The translations under genes and the position numbers were made by a program. Under the pieces are notes generated by a model. That model saw only the letters and a list, made by a program, of their open reading frames with translations. It made no database searches and was not told where the DNA came from. This document shows, one piece after another, positions 8,441-17,324 of a stretch of DNA of 64,000 nucleotides. Positions within the stretch are counted from its first letter, which is position 1. Each line of letters opens with the position of its first letter. This DNA comes from Micromonospora vinacea (GTDB lineage: Bacteria; Actinomycetota; Actinomycetes; Mycobacteriales; Micromonosporaceae), in NCBI RefSeq assembly GCF_015751785.1, contig NZ_JADOTY010000001.1, positions 1,798,001-1,862,000 on the forward strand, in the 5' to 3' direction.

Positions 8441-8534
8441 TTGTCCACAACGAGCCTCCGGAGTTCCCACACGCCAGCCGGCATGATCCCGGAGTTATCC
8501 ACAGGCGTGAGCGGTTCTCCACAGGTTGTTCACA
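8441..8534 (+). promoter_or_regulatory. Cluster of four DnaA-box-like nonamers
   Basis: In the leader of the OmpR-type regulator four same-strand nonamers match or nearly match the DnaA box: TTGTCCACA 8441-8449, TTATCCACA 8495-8503 (the E. coli consensus), TTCTCCACA 8515-8523 and TTGTTCACA 8526-8534. Such AT-richer clustering is conspicuous in a very GC-rich genome. It could titrate DnaA or couple the operon to replication; this is inference. Confidence 0.5.
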
Positions 8535-8579
8535 ACGCAAACCACTGATCTCCACGGCCGCTCCCTACAGTCAGGACCC

Positions 8580-9260
8580 ATGAACGAACGCCGGGTACTG
8601 GTGGTCGAGGACGAACGGACCATCGCCGAGTCCATCGCCGCCCGACTACGGGCCGAGGGTTTCACCGTGGAGATCGCGGCGGACGGGCCCAGCGCGGTCG
8701 CGCAGTTCCACGCCGGGCAGCCGGATCTCGTCGTCCTCGACGTGATGCTGCCCGGCTTCGACGGCCTGGAGGTGTGCCGCCGGATCCAGGCCGACCGGCC
8801 GGTGCCGGTGCTGATGCTCACCGCCCGGGACGACGAGACCGACCTGCTCGTGGGGCTGGCGGTCGGCGCGGACGACTACCTCACCAAGCCGTTCTCGATG
8901 CGGGAACTCACCGCCAGGGTGCACGTCCTGCTGCGTCGGATGGAGCGGGCCGCCGCCACCCCCGCGCCGCCCGCCATCCGCCTCGGCGACATCGAGATCA
9001 ACGAGGCCGAGCGACGGGTCCGCCGGGCCGGGGCGGACGTGCACCTCACCCCGACCGAGTTCGACCTGCTGGTCCACCTCGCGGGTCGACCCCGCACGGT
9101 GCTCCCCCGGGAACGGCTGCTCGCCGACGTCTGGGGATGGGGCGACGGGAGCGGCACCCGCACCGTGGACAGCCACATCAAGGCTCTGCGCCGCAAGCTG
9201 GGTGCGGATCTCATCCGCACCGTGCACGGGGTCGGCTACGCCCTGGAGGTGCCTGCGTGA
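8580..9260 (+). CDS. OmpR/PhoB family response regulator
   Basis: A 226-residue regulator: receiver domain at about 4-118 with acidic EDE, phosphoacceptor D54 (VVLDVMLPGFDG) and K in DDYLTKPFS, then a winged-helix Trans_reg_C domain (about 130-224) with LTPTEFDLLVHLA, RTVDSHIKALRRKL and VHGVGYAL. I start at ATG 8580, where the receiver domain begins; upstream in-frame codons would translate the DnaA-box-like leader. GTGA joins its stop to the histidine kinase. The operon continues into a DUF4153-like membrane protein; target genes are unknown. Confidence 0.92.
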   Translation: MNERRVLVVEDERTIAESIAARLRAEGFTVEIAADGPSAVAQFHAGQPDLVVLDVMLPGFDGLEVCRRIQADRPVPVLMLTARDDETDLLVGLAVGADDYLTKPFSMRELTARVHVLLRRMERAAATPAPPAIRLGDIEINEAERRVRRAGADVHLTPTEFDLLVHLAGRPRTVLPRERLLADVWGWGDGSGTRTVDSHIKALRRKLGADLIRTVHGVGYALEVPA

Positions 9261-10330
9261 CCGGCCGGCTGGTGAACTGGCTGGATCGGGTGCTGCCCCG
9301 CCCGCTGGACCCGGTCCGCTCGATCAAGATGAAGCTCGGCGTTCTGCTGGTTGCCTCCTGGGCCGTGGCCATCGGCTACTTCTGGTACGGCATCGGTTGG
9401 CTCCCACCGGGCACCTCGATCACGGTCATCTGCATCGCGCTGGTCACCTCGCAGGTGCTCGCTCACGGGATGACCTCGCCGCTGCGCGAGATGACCGCCG
9501 CCGCCGGCGCGATGGCCCGCGGCGACTACACCCGTCGGGTGCGCGCCACCTCCCGGGACGAGGTCGGCGAGCTGGCCCAGGCGTTCAACAAGATGGCCGA
9601 GGACCTGCACGCCGCCGACCAGCGTCGACGGGAGCTGATCGCCAACGTCTCGCACGAGTTGCGTACGCCGATCACCGCGTTGCAGGGCGTGCTGGAGAAC
9701 ATGGTGGACGGGGTGGCCGACCCCGAACCCGCGGCGCTGCGTTCGGCGTTGGCCCAGACCGAACGGCTCGGGCACCTCGTCGCCGACCTGCTCGACCTGT
9801 CCCGACTCGACGCCGGGGTGGTGCCGCTGCGGCGAGTACGCATCGACGTGGGGGACTTCCTCGACGAGGCGGTGGAGCACGCCACGGCCAGTGCGTCCGG
9901 CGCCGGCCTGGACGTCCGCTTCCAGCTCCGCGACCTGCCGGCACCGCTGACTGTCAACGCGGACCCGTGGCGGCTGCACCAGGTCTTCGCGAACCTCCTC
10001 GACAATGCGGCGCGACACAGCCCACCCGGCGGCACGGTGCGGGTGAGCGCCGAGGAACACGGCGACCAGCTCCGCTTCGAGGTGAGCGACGAGGGCCAGG
10101 GCATTCCGCCCTCCGAGCGTTCCCGGGTGTTCGAGCGGTTCACCCGCGGCGACCGGTCCGCCGGAGGCGGGACCGGGCTCGGCCTGGCCATCGCCCGGTG
10201 GGTCGTCGAACTCCACGGCGGTCAGATCGGTGTCCTCGATCCCGCCGGACCAGAGCAGGGTGACCGGCCCGGCTGCCGCATTCAGGTCACCATCCCGTGC
10301 CACGGGCCATACCGAGAAGAGGCCGCATGA
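9257..10330 (+). CDS. HAMP-domain sensor histidine kinase
   Basis: A 357-residue membrane kinase with two hydrophobic segments (about 28-46 and 53-72), only a very short extracytoplasmic loop between them, a HAMP linker (SPLREMTAAAGAMARGDY), a HisKA domain with phosphoacceptor in IANVSHELRTPITA, and an HATPase domain with FANLLDNAARHSPPGG, DEGQGIPPSERSRVF and GTGLGLAIARWV. The tiny extracytoplasmic part suggests membrane-embedded or cytoplasmic signal sensing. GTG 9257 overlaps the regulator stop, and its own stop overlaps the next ATG (ATGA at 10327), so three genes are translationally coupled. Confidence 0.92.
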   Translation: MTGRLVNWLDRVLPRPLDPVRSIKMKLGVLLVASWAVAIGYFWYGIGWLPPGTSITVICIALVTSQVLAHGMTSPLREMTAAAGAMARGDYTRRVRATSRDEVGELAQAFNKMAEDLHAADQRRRELIANVSHELRTPITALQGVLENMVDGVADPEPAALRSALAQTERLGHLVADLLDLSRLDAGVVPLRRVRIDVGDFLDEAVEHATASASGAGLDVRFQLRDLPAPLTVNADPWRLHQVFANLLDNAARHSPPGGTVRVSAEEHGDQLRFEVSDEGQGIPPSERSRVFERFTRGDRSAGGGTGLGLAIARWVVELHGGQIGVLDPAGPEQGDRPGCRIQVTIPCHGPYREEAA

Positions 10331-12030
10331 CCAGCCCCGGCAGTACCCCACTCCCGGCCACCGGGCCGACCGGGCCGGCGCCTGTCGCCCCAACCGTCAG
10401 GCCCGGACCGGCGGCACCGCCGGCGGCGGGTTGGCCCCAGGCGGCTCCGGCCGCACCGGCCCTGCCCCGGCCACCATCGATGATCGCGCGGCGCTGGCCG
10501 GGACCATCCGGCGATGCGCGTCCGATGGTGCTGGTGGCGTCGATGGCAGCGGCAGTCGTCGGCGCCTCGGTGCTCACGACAGTTCGTCCTGGCCTCGGCT
10601 GGCTGGTCGCCGCGTTGGCCGGCACGGCCGCCCTCGGCACCGCCGCCGTCGTCAGGTCCGGGACGTCAGCCCCGGTTGCGGTCCGCAGCGAGCCGACCGA
10701 GCCCGGCACCGCAGCCGGCGCCGAACCCGCCCGTCCCGGTGCCACGGGGGCACCGGGGCGGGTGGCGCAGGTCGCCTGGGCTGCGGCGACTGTCGCGTTG
10801 GTCGCCGTCGGCACGTTCCGGGCCGCCGGTTGGCTCTTCGCGCTCTGCGTGCTCGCCGCGGTGGCGACCGGGACGCTCACGGTGACCGGCGGGCGAAGCC
10901 CGCTCGGAATGCTTGTCGCCGCGACGCTGCCACCGGCCGCAACGGTACGGGCGCTCCCGTGGGCCGTACGCGGAGTGCGCCACAACCGCCCGGCGGGCTC
11001 GGGGATCGGGTTCGGACGCATCCTGACCAGCCTGGCAATGTCCGCCGTCCTGCTGACGCTGTTCGGGTTGCTCTTCTCCTCCGCCGACGCGGTCTTCGCC
11101 AACCTGGTCGGCGGTCTGCTGCCCGACATCGCGCCGGCCGGTGTGATCGGTTGGTTGCTGCGGCTCATCCTGATCGGCGGCGGTCTGCTCGGCGGCGCGT
11201 ACCTGGTCAGCCGCCCACCCGACCTGGAGGGCCTGCGACCGGCGTCGTCACGGCCGGCCCACCGGTTGGAGTGGACCCTCCCGCTGGTGTTGCTCGACGC
11301 CCTGTTCGCCGTGTTCGTGCTGGTCCAGCTGACTGTGTTGTTCGGCGGGGCGGGGCACGTGCTGCGGACGGCCGGTCTCACCTACGCCCAGTACGCCCGC
11401 GGCGGGTTCTGGCAACTGCTCGCCGTCACCGCGCTCACCCTGCTGGTGATCGCGATCGCCGCCCGCCGGGCGCCGAAGGCCACCCGGGCGGACCGGCTGC
11501 TGGTCCGCGTGCTGCTCGGCACGCTCGCCGCGCTCAGTCTGGTGATCGTCGCCTCGGCGCTCTACCGGATGCAGGTCTACGCCGACGCGTACGGCGCCAC
11601 CCGGCTGCGGCTCGTCGTGTCGACTGTCGAACTCTGGCTCGGGCTGCTCTTCGTCCTGGTCGGGGTGGCCGTGGTGCGGTTGCGGGCCGACTGGCTCCCC
11701 CGGTTGGTGGTCGGCACGGCGGTGCTGGCGCTGCTCGGGTTGGCCGTTCTCAACCCGGATCGCCTGATCGCCGAACGGAACGTCGACAGGTACCTGGAAA
11801 CCGGCCGGTTGGACGTCAGCTACCTGTCCGGCCTGTCGGCCGACGCCGTACCGGCCCTGAGCCGGTTGCCCGAACCGATGCGCTCCTGCGCGCTGGGGGA
11901 GATCGCCGCCGAGCTGCCCCGGGACGGCTTCTTCGCGACGAACCTCGGTAGGGAGCGGGCCCGGCGGGTTCTCGACACGACCCCGGTGAGCGCCAGCGTG
12001 ACCGACTGCCTCGGGTTGCAACGCTGGTGA
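10327..12030 (+). CDS. DUF4153/DUF4173-like polytopic membrane protein
   Basis: A 567-residue protein with a Pro/Ala-rich cytoplasmic start (about 1-50), roughly ten to twelve membrane helices (about 60-480) and a soluble tail (about 490-567) that includes RYLETGRLDVSYLSGLSADAV-type sequence. The helix LEWTLPLVLLDALFAVFVLVQL followed by YAQYARGGFWQLL is characteristic of the DUF4153/DUF4173 family, whose function is unknown. The start is ATG 10327, overlapping the kinase stop; earlier in-frame starts lie inside the kinase. Coupling to the two-component pair suggests it is a co-regulated target or an accessory sensor. Confidence 0.75.
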   Translation: MTSPGSTPLPATGPTGPAPVAPTVRPGPAAPPAAGWPQAAPAAPALPRPPSMIARRWPGPSGDARPMVLVASMAAAVVGASVLTTVRPGLGWLVAALAGTAALGTAAVVRSGTSAPVAVRSEPTEPGTAAGAEPARPGATGAPGRVAQVAWAAATVALVAVGTFRAAGWLFALCVLAAVATGTLTVTGGRSPLGMLVAATLPPAATVRALPWAVRGVRHNRPAGSGIGFGRILTSLAMSAVLLTLFGLLFSSADAVFANLVGGLLPDIAPAGVIGWLLRLILIGGGLLGGAYLVSRPPDLEGLRPASSRPAHRLEWTLPLVLLDALFAVFVLVQLTVLFGGAGHVLRTAGLTYAQYARGGFWQLLAVTALTLLVIAIAARRAPKATRADRLLVRVLLGTLAALSLVIVASALYRMQVYADAYGATRLRLVVSTVELWLGLLFVLVGVAVVRLRADWLPRLVVGTAVLALLGLAVLNPDRLIAERNVDRYLETGRLDVSYLSGLSADAVPALSRLPEPMRSCALGEIAAELPRDGFFATNLGRERARRVLDTTPVSASVTDCLGLQRW

Positions 12031-12040
12031 GCGTGAGCGC

Positions 12041-12068
12041 TTGACAATCGCGTACGGCGGGCGAGACT
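12041..12068 (+). promoter_or_regulatory. Possible sigma-A-type promoter before the symporter pair
   Basis: TTGACA at 12041-12046 is followed after 16 bases by GAGACT (12063-12068), a weak -10. The GTG at 12075 starts about 7 bases later, so the transcript might be leaderless. The -10 match is poor, so confidence is low. Confidence 0.35.
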
Positions 12069-12074
12069 GCCGGG

Positions 12075-12488
12075 GTGGCCAAGCAACTCCCTGATGTGGG
12101 GTCGGGCGGTGCGGTACCGCCGCCCCGGCGGTCCCGGATCGTGCTGGCCGAGATCACCCGGCAGGACACCCGCGCCGAGCGGACCCGCGCCGAGCTGGCC
12201 CAGCAGACCCAGGTCGGCGAGGCGCTGGTCCGCGGCCTGGTCCGGGCCCAACTCGCGCTGGCGCTGCGGCTGTCCCTGGTGGTGGCCATCGGGTTGGGCG
12301 GCTTGCCCTGGCTGTTCGCGATCGCGCCGTCGCTCGGCCGGACCACCGTCGCCGGTGTCAACCTGCCGTGGCTGCTGCTCGGGGTGGCCTCCTTCCCGTT
12401 CCTGATCGCTGTGGGCTGGGCGTACGTGCGGTTGGCCGAGCGCAACGAGCAGGACTTCACCGACCTGGTCCAACGGCCGGAGCGCTGA
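12075..12488 (+). CDS. Small two-helix membrane protein, partner of the symporter
   Basis: A 137-residue protein with a charged, probably helical N-terminal segment (EITRQDTRAERTRAELAQQTQ, about 27-48), then two membrane helices (about 66-90 and 98-118) and an acidic tail. The stop abuts the symporter start (TGA 12486-12488, GTG 12489), a strong sign of joint function. Position and topology match the DUF485 subunit that precedes ActP-type symporters (compare 18035-18400), but the sequence is not an obvious DUF485 member. I infer an accessory or stability subunit. Confidence 0.7.
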   Translation: MAKQLPDVGSGGAVPPPRRSRIVLAEITRQDTRAERTRAELAQQTQVGEALVRGLVRAQLALALRLSLVVAIGLGGLPWLFAIAPSLGRTTVAGVNLPWLLLGVASFPFLIAVGWAYVRLAERNEQDFTDLVQRPER

Positions 12489-14132
12489 GTGGGCAACGAC
12501 TTCGTGGTCCCGGCCATCGTGGCGGTCACCCTGGTCACCGTCGGGATCGGCTTCTACGGGCTGCGGTTGGCCCGGACCACGTCCGACTTCCTGGTGGCGT
12601 CCCGCGCGATCAGTCCGACGTGGAACGCCGCCGCCATCGGCGGGGAGTACCTGTCGGCGGCGAGCTTCCTCGGCATCGCGGGGCTGGTCCTCAAGTACGG
12701 CGTGGACGTGCTCTGGTACCCGGTCGGGTTCGCCGCCGGCTACCTGGCCCTGCTGCTCTTCGTGGCCGCTCCGCTGCGCCGCTCCGGGGCGTTCACACTG
12801 CCCGACTTCTGCGAGCTGCGGCTGGGGTCGCGTCGACTCCGCATCCTGGCCACCGCCTTCGTGATCTTCATTGGTTGGCTGTACCTGGTGCCGCAGCTCC
12901 AGGGCGCCGGGCTGACCCTGGCCACGGTGGCCGGCTCCCCGTACCCGCTCGGAGCTCTGCTGGTGGCGGCCGTTGTCACCGCGAACGTGGCGCTGGGCGG
13001 AATGCGCGCGATCACCTTCGTGCAGGCGTTCCAGTACTGGCTCAAACTGACCGCTCTCGCCGTACCGGTGGTCTTCCTGGCCCTGCAGTGGCAGGCCGAC
13101 GGCCGACCGGCGGTGACCCCACCCGACGGGCCGACGTTCCGGGCCGCGACCACAGTCGTGGTCGAGCACCGCGCGACCCTCACCCTGCCCGACGGTGACA
13201 TCCGGGAGGTACGCCCCGGCGACGAGCTGACCTTCGCGGCCGGCGACCCGGTGCCGGAGGTGTCCGGGGTGGCCACCGATGCCAACGACTGGTTGCTGCC
13301 CAGCGCCGCAGGTGACGACGACCGTGGCCTCTTCGCCACGTACTCGCTGATCCTGGCCACCTTCCTGGGCACCATGGGCCTGCCGCACGTGTTGGTGCGC
13401 TTCTACACCAACCCGGACGGCGCGGCGGCCCGCCGGACCACACTGGTCGTGCTCGCGTTGGTCGGCGCTTTCTATCTGCTGCCCACCCTGTACGGGGTGC
13501 TCGGCCGGATCTACACCCCGCAACTGCTGCTCAGCGGCCAGACCGACGCGGTGGTGGTGCTGCTACCCGGCGCGGCCCTGGGCGACGGGCTGACCGGGCG
13601 ACTGCTCGCCGCGCTGGTCGCCGCGGGCGCGTTCGCGGCGTTCCTCTCCACCTCGTCCGGGCTGCTGACCAGCGTCGCCGGGGTGATCTCGACGGACGTG
13701 CTCGGTCGCGGCTCGGTACGCGGGTTCCGGCTGGCCACGGTCATCGCCGGTGGTGTGCCGGCGGTGCTCTCGCTGCACGTCTCCGGACTGGACGTGTCGC
13801 AGGTCGTCGGGCTGGCCTTCGCGGTCGCCGCGTCGAGCTTCTGTCCGCTGCTGGTGCTCGGCATCTGGTGGCGCGGGCTGACCGACGTGGGCGCCACCGC
13901 CGGCGTGGTGGTCGGCGGCGGCGCGGCGATCGGCGCGGTGCTGGTCACCGTGCTCGGCCCACCGCTGTCCGGCTGGCCGGCCACGCTCATCGCGCAGCCG
14001 GCCGCCTGGACGGTGCCGCTGGCCTTCACGGTGATGGTCGCCGTGTCGATGGCGACCCGCCGCCGAGCTCCCGCTGACGTCGCCGCCACCATGCTCCGCC
14101 TGCACACCCCGGAAGCCCTCCGGATGCAGTGA
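12489..14132 (+). CDS. Sodium:solute symporter family (SSS) transporter
   Basis: A 547-residue transporter with about 13 membrane helices. SSS signatures include FLVASRAISPTWNAAAIGGEYLSAASFLGIAGL-type sequence near the N-terminus, LYLVPQLQGAGLTL, MGLPHVLVRFYTNP and the late FAVAASSFCPLLVLGIWW. These match the cation/acetate symporter branch. An unusual insertion of about 65 hydrophilic residues (about 210-275, TVVVEHRATLTLPDGDIREV...) sits between helices and is absent from the second symporter at 18378. Substrate is probably a short monocarboxylate with Na+, but this copy is divergent from ActP. Confidence 0.85.
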   Translation: MGNDFVVPAIVAVTLVTVGIGFYGLRLARTTSDFLVASRAISPTWNAAAIGGEYLSAASFLGIAGLVLKYGVDVLWYPVGFAAGYLALLLFVAAPLRRSGAFTLPDFCELRLGSRRLRILATAFVIFIGWLYLVPQLQGAGLTLATVAGSPYPLGALLVAAVVTANVALGGMRAITFVQAFQYWLKLTALAVPVVFLALQWQADGRPAVTPPDGPTFRAATTVVVEHRATLTLPDGDIREVRPGDELTFAAGDPVPEVSGVATDANDWLLPSAAGDDDRGLFATYSLILATFLGTMGLPHVLVRFYTNPDGAAARRTTLVVLALVGAFYLLPTLYGVLGRIYTPQLLLSGQTDAVVVLLPGAALGDGLTGRLLAALVAAGAFAAFLSTSSGLLTSVAGVISTDVLGRGSVRGFRLATVIAGGVPAVLSLHVSGLDVSQVVGLAFAVAASSFCPLLVLGIWWRGLTDVGATAGVVVGGGAAIGAVLVTVLGPPLSGWPATLIAQPAAWTVPLAFTVMVAVSMATRRRAPADVAATMLRLHTPEALRMQ

Positions 14133-14157
14133 TCAACAGCATCCGAGCCTTCCCCCG

Positions 14158-14227
14158 CGATCTTGCACTTTCTGTCCCGACGCAAGCGCCATATCAACCC
14201 ATTTCGACAACAGAAGCTGCAAGATCG
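14158..14227. repeat. Dispersed palindromic element, family A copy 1
   Basis: A 70-bp element bounded by CGATCTTGCA...TGCAAGATCG; arms 14158-14174 and 14211-14227 pair at 15 of 17 positions. The interior (TGTCCCGACGCAAGCGCC...) resembles copy 2 at 36797-36866. It lies downstream of the symporter and upstream of the ABC ATPase. Its outer part may terminate transcription. Confidence 0.8.
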
Positions 14228-14313
14228 GCGCGATCGTCGTCCGCCTCGGGGATGATCGCAGGTCCGCCCGTCGCCGGACGGCGGAACTGGCGATCGGCGG
14301 ATAGCGTCGGCGC

Positions 14314-15078
14314 ATGACTGTTGAGCACCCCGCGCTCGCACTGCGTGGCCTGGCCAAGCGGTTCGACGGCACGATCGCGGTGGCCGGCGTCGACCTGGAC
14401 GTTCCCGCCGGTTCCTTCTATGGCCTGCTCGGCCCGAACGGTGCCGGCAAGACGACCACCCTGTCGATGGCTGTCGGGTTGTTGCGGCCGGACGCCGGCT
14501 CGGCCTGGGTGCTCGGGCACGACGTCTGGCAGGACCCGGTCACCGCCAAGCGGCTGCTCGGCGTGATGCCCGACGGGGTGCGGTTGTTCGACAGGCTGAC
14601 CGGGGCGGAGCTGCTGGCGTACAACGGGTTGTTGCGCGGGATGGACCCGGCGGTGGTCGACCAGCGGGCTGCCGAGCTGCTGGACGTGCTGGCGCTCGGC
14701 GACGCCGGTCGGACGCTGGTGGTGGACTACTCGGCTGGCATGAAGAAGAAGATCGGCCTGGCCTGCGCGCTGCTGCACGGCCCTCGGGTGCTGGTGTTGG
14801 ACGAGCCGTTCGAGGCTGTCGACCCGGTCTCCGCCGCGCTGATCCGGGACATCCTCACCCGCTACGCGGCCGGCGGCGGCACTGTGGTGTTCTCCAGTCA
14901 CGTGATGGAGGTCGTCGAGCGGCTCTGCTCGCACGTGGCGATCCTGGCCGGCGGCACCATCAAGCGGGTCGGGACCATCGACGAGGTTCGTGGCGGTCGC
15001 TCGTTGGAGCAGGTCTTCGTCGAGGTGGTCGGCGGCCGCACCGCGACCGGCGAGGAGCTGTCGTGGCTCTCCCAGTGA
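14314..15078 (+). CDS. ABC transporter ATP-binding protein
   Basis: A 254-residue nucleotide-binding subunit of an exporter-type ABC system. Walker A is LGPNGAGKTTT (about residue 44), the Q-loop follows in the VMPDGVRLFDRLTG region, Walker B is VLVLDEPFEAVDPVS and the switch histidine is in VFSSHVMEVVERL. The signature loop reads DYSAGMKKKIGLA rather than canonical LSGGQ, a variation also seen in gliding/multidrug-type exporters. The permease gene begins inside its 3' end (GTG 15063), so the pair is translationally coupled. The cargo is unknown. Confidence 0.9.
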   Translation: MTVEHPALALRGLAKRFDGTIAVAGVDLDVPAGSFYGLLGPNGAGKTTTLSMAVGLLRPDAGSAWVLGHDVWQDPVTAKRLLGVMPDGVRLFDRLTGAELLAYNGLLRGMDPAVVDQRAAELLDVLALGDAGRTLVVDYSAGMKKKIGLACALLHGPRVLVLDEPFEAVDPVSAALIRDILTRYAAGGGTVVFSSHVMEVVERLCSHVAILAGGTIKRVGTIDEVRGGRSLEQVFVEVVGGRTATGEELSWLSQ

Positions 15079-16766
15079 GCGCGGACGCCAGCCCCGCCGC
15101 GCCGGTACGGTCGGTTTCCGCTCGACACTTCGTGCGGCTCAAGCTGCGGGTGATGGGCAACAACTTCCGGGGCCAGGGCTGGCGGATCGCAATGTTCGTC
15201 GGCGGCGCGTTGCTCGGGCTCTGGTTCGCCGCCGCCGGGTTCTTCCTCTTCGCCGCCCCCGGCCTGAGCGGCGACGGCCGGTACGCGGTGCTGATCGCTG
15301 CGGCGGGTGGCGGGCTGCTGGTGCTCGGTTGGCTGTTCCTGCCACTCGTCTTCTTCGGTGTGGACGAGACACTGGACCCCGCCCGGTTCGCGCTGCTGCC
15401 GCTGCCCCGGCGCACGTTGGTGACCGGCCTGTTCGTGGCGGCCCTGATCAGCGTGCCGGTGCTGGCGGTGCTCATCGCGTCGTTCGGGCTGGTGCTGACC
15501 GCCTGGTCGTTGGGTGGCTGGGCGGCGGGGTTGGTCGCCGTCGTGGGTGTGCTCACCGGGATACTGCTCTGTGTGGCCGCCAGCCGGGCGGTGACCAGCG
15601 CCTTCGCCACCATGTTGCGGTCCCGGCGGGTCCGCGACCTGGCGGCCGTGCTGCTGGCGGTGACCGCCGCGCTGCTCGGCCCGTTGCAGGTCTTCGGCCT
15701 CGCCGCGCTGCGCGAGGCGGACTGGACCCGGTTGACCGGTGCGGCGACCGTGATCGGTTGGACCCCGCTCGGCGCTCCGTGGACCGTCGGCATCGACGTG
15801 GCCCAGGGGCGGGTGTGGGCGGCACCGGTCAAGCTGCTGATCACGGTGGTGGCGCTCGGCGCCCTGCTGGCCTGGTGGTCCCGGTCGATCGAGTCGGCGA
15901 TGGTGGGTGCGGCGAGCGCCGGTAAGGCCCCGGTGCGGCGCGGGGTCACCGGCGGCGCTGTCGCCCAACTGTTTCCCCGGGTCGCCAGCTGGGCCGGCCG
16001 GGACCGGTTCGGTGCCCTGGTCGCCCGGGAGGCCCGTTACTGGTGGCGGGACGCGCGACGCCGGGCCAACCTGATCACGATCGCGGTGGTCGGCATCTTC
16101 GTGCCAGTGATGATCAACGTGACCGGTGGGGACTTCGCGGCCATGGGCGACGAGGGGTTCACGGCGGCTGCCAGCGACAGCTCACCTGTCGTGGTCACCA
16201 TCTCCATGCTCCTCGTGGGAGTGCTCGCCGCCGTCACCCTGGCCAACCAGTTCGGCTTCGACGGCAGCGCGTACGCCGCGAACGTGGTGGCCGGAGTGCC
16301 CGGCCGGGTCGAGTTGCGGGCCCGGATGACGGCCTTCTCGCTGTACGTGCTGCCGATGCTGGGCGTCGTCTCGGTGGTGTTGTCGTTGGTGCTCGCCCGG
16401 CCGGGGTGGATCGGGCTCACCATCGGCGGCCTGGTCGCGACCTACGGTGCCGGGCTGGCGGTGAACAGCCTGGTCTCGGTGCTCGGGGCGTACTCACTGC
16501 CGGAGACGAGCAACCCGTTCGCCATGAACAGCGGCGCGGGCCTGGCGAAGGGGCTGCTGACCCTGCTGGCCATGCTCGCCTCGGTGGTCGCCGCGGTGCC
16601 GATGGTGGTGGCCGCCGCGCTGCTCGGTGACGCGTGGCTCTGGCTGGCCCTGCCGGTCGGCGTCGCGTACGGGCTGGGCGCGGCGCTGCTGGGCGCGTAC
16701 CTGGCCGGCGACGTGCTGGACCGCCGCCAGCCGGAGCTGCTGGCCACTGTCACGCCGCGCCGCTAA
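15063..16766 (+). CDS. ABC transporter permease
   Basis: A 567-residue polytopic membrane protein with about 12-14 hydrophobic segments in two clusters (about 45-300 and 345-560) separated by a hydrophilic stretch with GRDRFGALVAREARYWWRDARRR. It is the membrane partner of the overlapping ATPase gene. I prefer GTG 15063 because GAGGAG at 15052-15057 is well spaced; GTG 15075 would give a four-base overlap but lacks a ribosome site. The size suggests a single-polypeptide export channel. The substrate is not recognisable. Confidence 0.82.
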   Translation: MALPVSADASPAAPVRSVSARHFVRLKLRVMGNNFRGQGWRIAMFVGGALLGLWFAAAGFFLFAAPGLSGDGRYAVLIAAAGGGLLVLGWLFLPLVFFGVDETLDPARFALLPLPRRTLVTGLFVAALISVPVLAVLIASFGLVLTAWSLGGWAAGLVAVVGVLTGILLCVAASRAVTSAFATMLRSRRVRDLAAVLLAVTAALLGPLQVFGLAALREADWTRLTGAATVIGWTPLGAPWTVGIDVAQGRVWAAPVKLLITVVALGALLAWWSRSIESAMVGAASAGKAPVRRGVTGGAVAQLFPRVASWAGRDRFGALVAREARYWWRDARRRANLITIAVVGIFVPVMINVTGGDFAAMGDEGFTAAASDSSPVVVTISMLLVGVLAAVTLANQFGFDGSAYAANVVAGVPGRVELRARMTAFSLYVLPMLGVVSVVLSLVLARPGWIGLTIGGLVATYGAGLAVNSLVSVLGAYSLPETSNPFAMNSGAGLAKGLLTLLAMLASVVAAVPMVVAAALLGDAWLWLALPVGVAYGLGAALLGAYLAGDVLDRRQPELLATVTPRR

Positions 16767-17038
16767 CCGGCGCGTCGGCCGGGGTCCTGGGCAGCGGAAA
16801 TGACCGCGCGGGCATAGTCCTCGGTTTACAGGAGTCCGGGAATCAGGCACGGCTCGAATTCCGCAGAGCCGGATCGCCTGCTCCTCATGGTTGCGCCACG
16901 GGACGAACCAGGTCGGCAGCCGCTGTCGGTCGGTGGCCGCTGGTGAAGCCCGCAGCCCGGCCAGCGGATCGAACCTCAGACCACGCAAGCGACCGGACGG
17001 CGCATCGCACCAGGGATCGGTGTGTCACCGCGAGCGTG
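16767..17038. other. Gene-free stretch
   Basis: This is the first half of a 558-base gap between the ABC permease and the flavin reductase. I see no coding pattern, strong hairpin or recognisable promoter here. The second half holds a pair of direct repeats and a gene remnant. Confidence 0.5.
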
Positions 17039-17074
17039 ATGACTCTCAGGCATCAATATGACTCAGAGGCATCA
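17039..17074 (+). repeat. Pair of 17-bp near-identical direct repeats
   Basis: ATGACTCTCAGGCATCA at 17039-17055 and ATGACTCAGAGGCATCA at 17058-17074 match at 15 of 17 positions and are offset by 19 bases, close to two helical turns. This spacing suits a dimeric regulator binding on one DNA face. No regulator gene is adjacent. Confidence 0.55.
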
Positions 17075-17178
17075 CGGTCATTCGGCCATGGCCCTCCGCC
17101 GAGCGGACCGCGCCGCAGCCGGGCGACTCCAAGGCCCCGGACGGCCGGAGGGCCAAGGTGAGCCGGCCACACCTGCCA

Positions 17179-17324
17179 ATGCGGCCGCTGTGGCGGTGTC
17201 GGGGCTGCTGGTTTACCTGGCCACGATGATGGCGGAGGCCGGTGATCAGCTCGCCCGGCTCGGCGGACGACCCGCCGATCTGCACGAGCGCTTCCTTGGT
17301 TGGGCGAGGGTCCGGGGCGGCACA
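17179..17324 (+). pseudogene. Remnant of a small Cys-containing accessory protein (48007 family)
   Basis: Frame-1 sequence from ATG 17179 reads MRPLWRCRGC, matching KPAWRCRTCG of the intact 81-residue protein at 48007-48252. A different frame (from about 17206) then reads VYLATMMAEAGDQLARLGG and DLHERFLGWARVR, matching the intact protein's C-terminus (LTERFTGWVKAR). The middle, including WPC..AK, is missing and the frame is shifted, so this is a broken copy. Its C-terminal part runs in frame into the flavin reductase ORF. Confidence 0.6.

Noticed and set aside
17058..17324. Extended N-terminus of the flavin reductase from ATG 17058
   Set aside because: The added part contains the tail of another protein family and no plausible reductase sequence; ATG 17325 gives the expected start.
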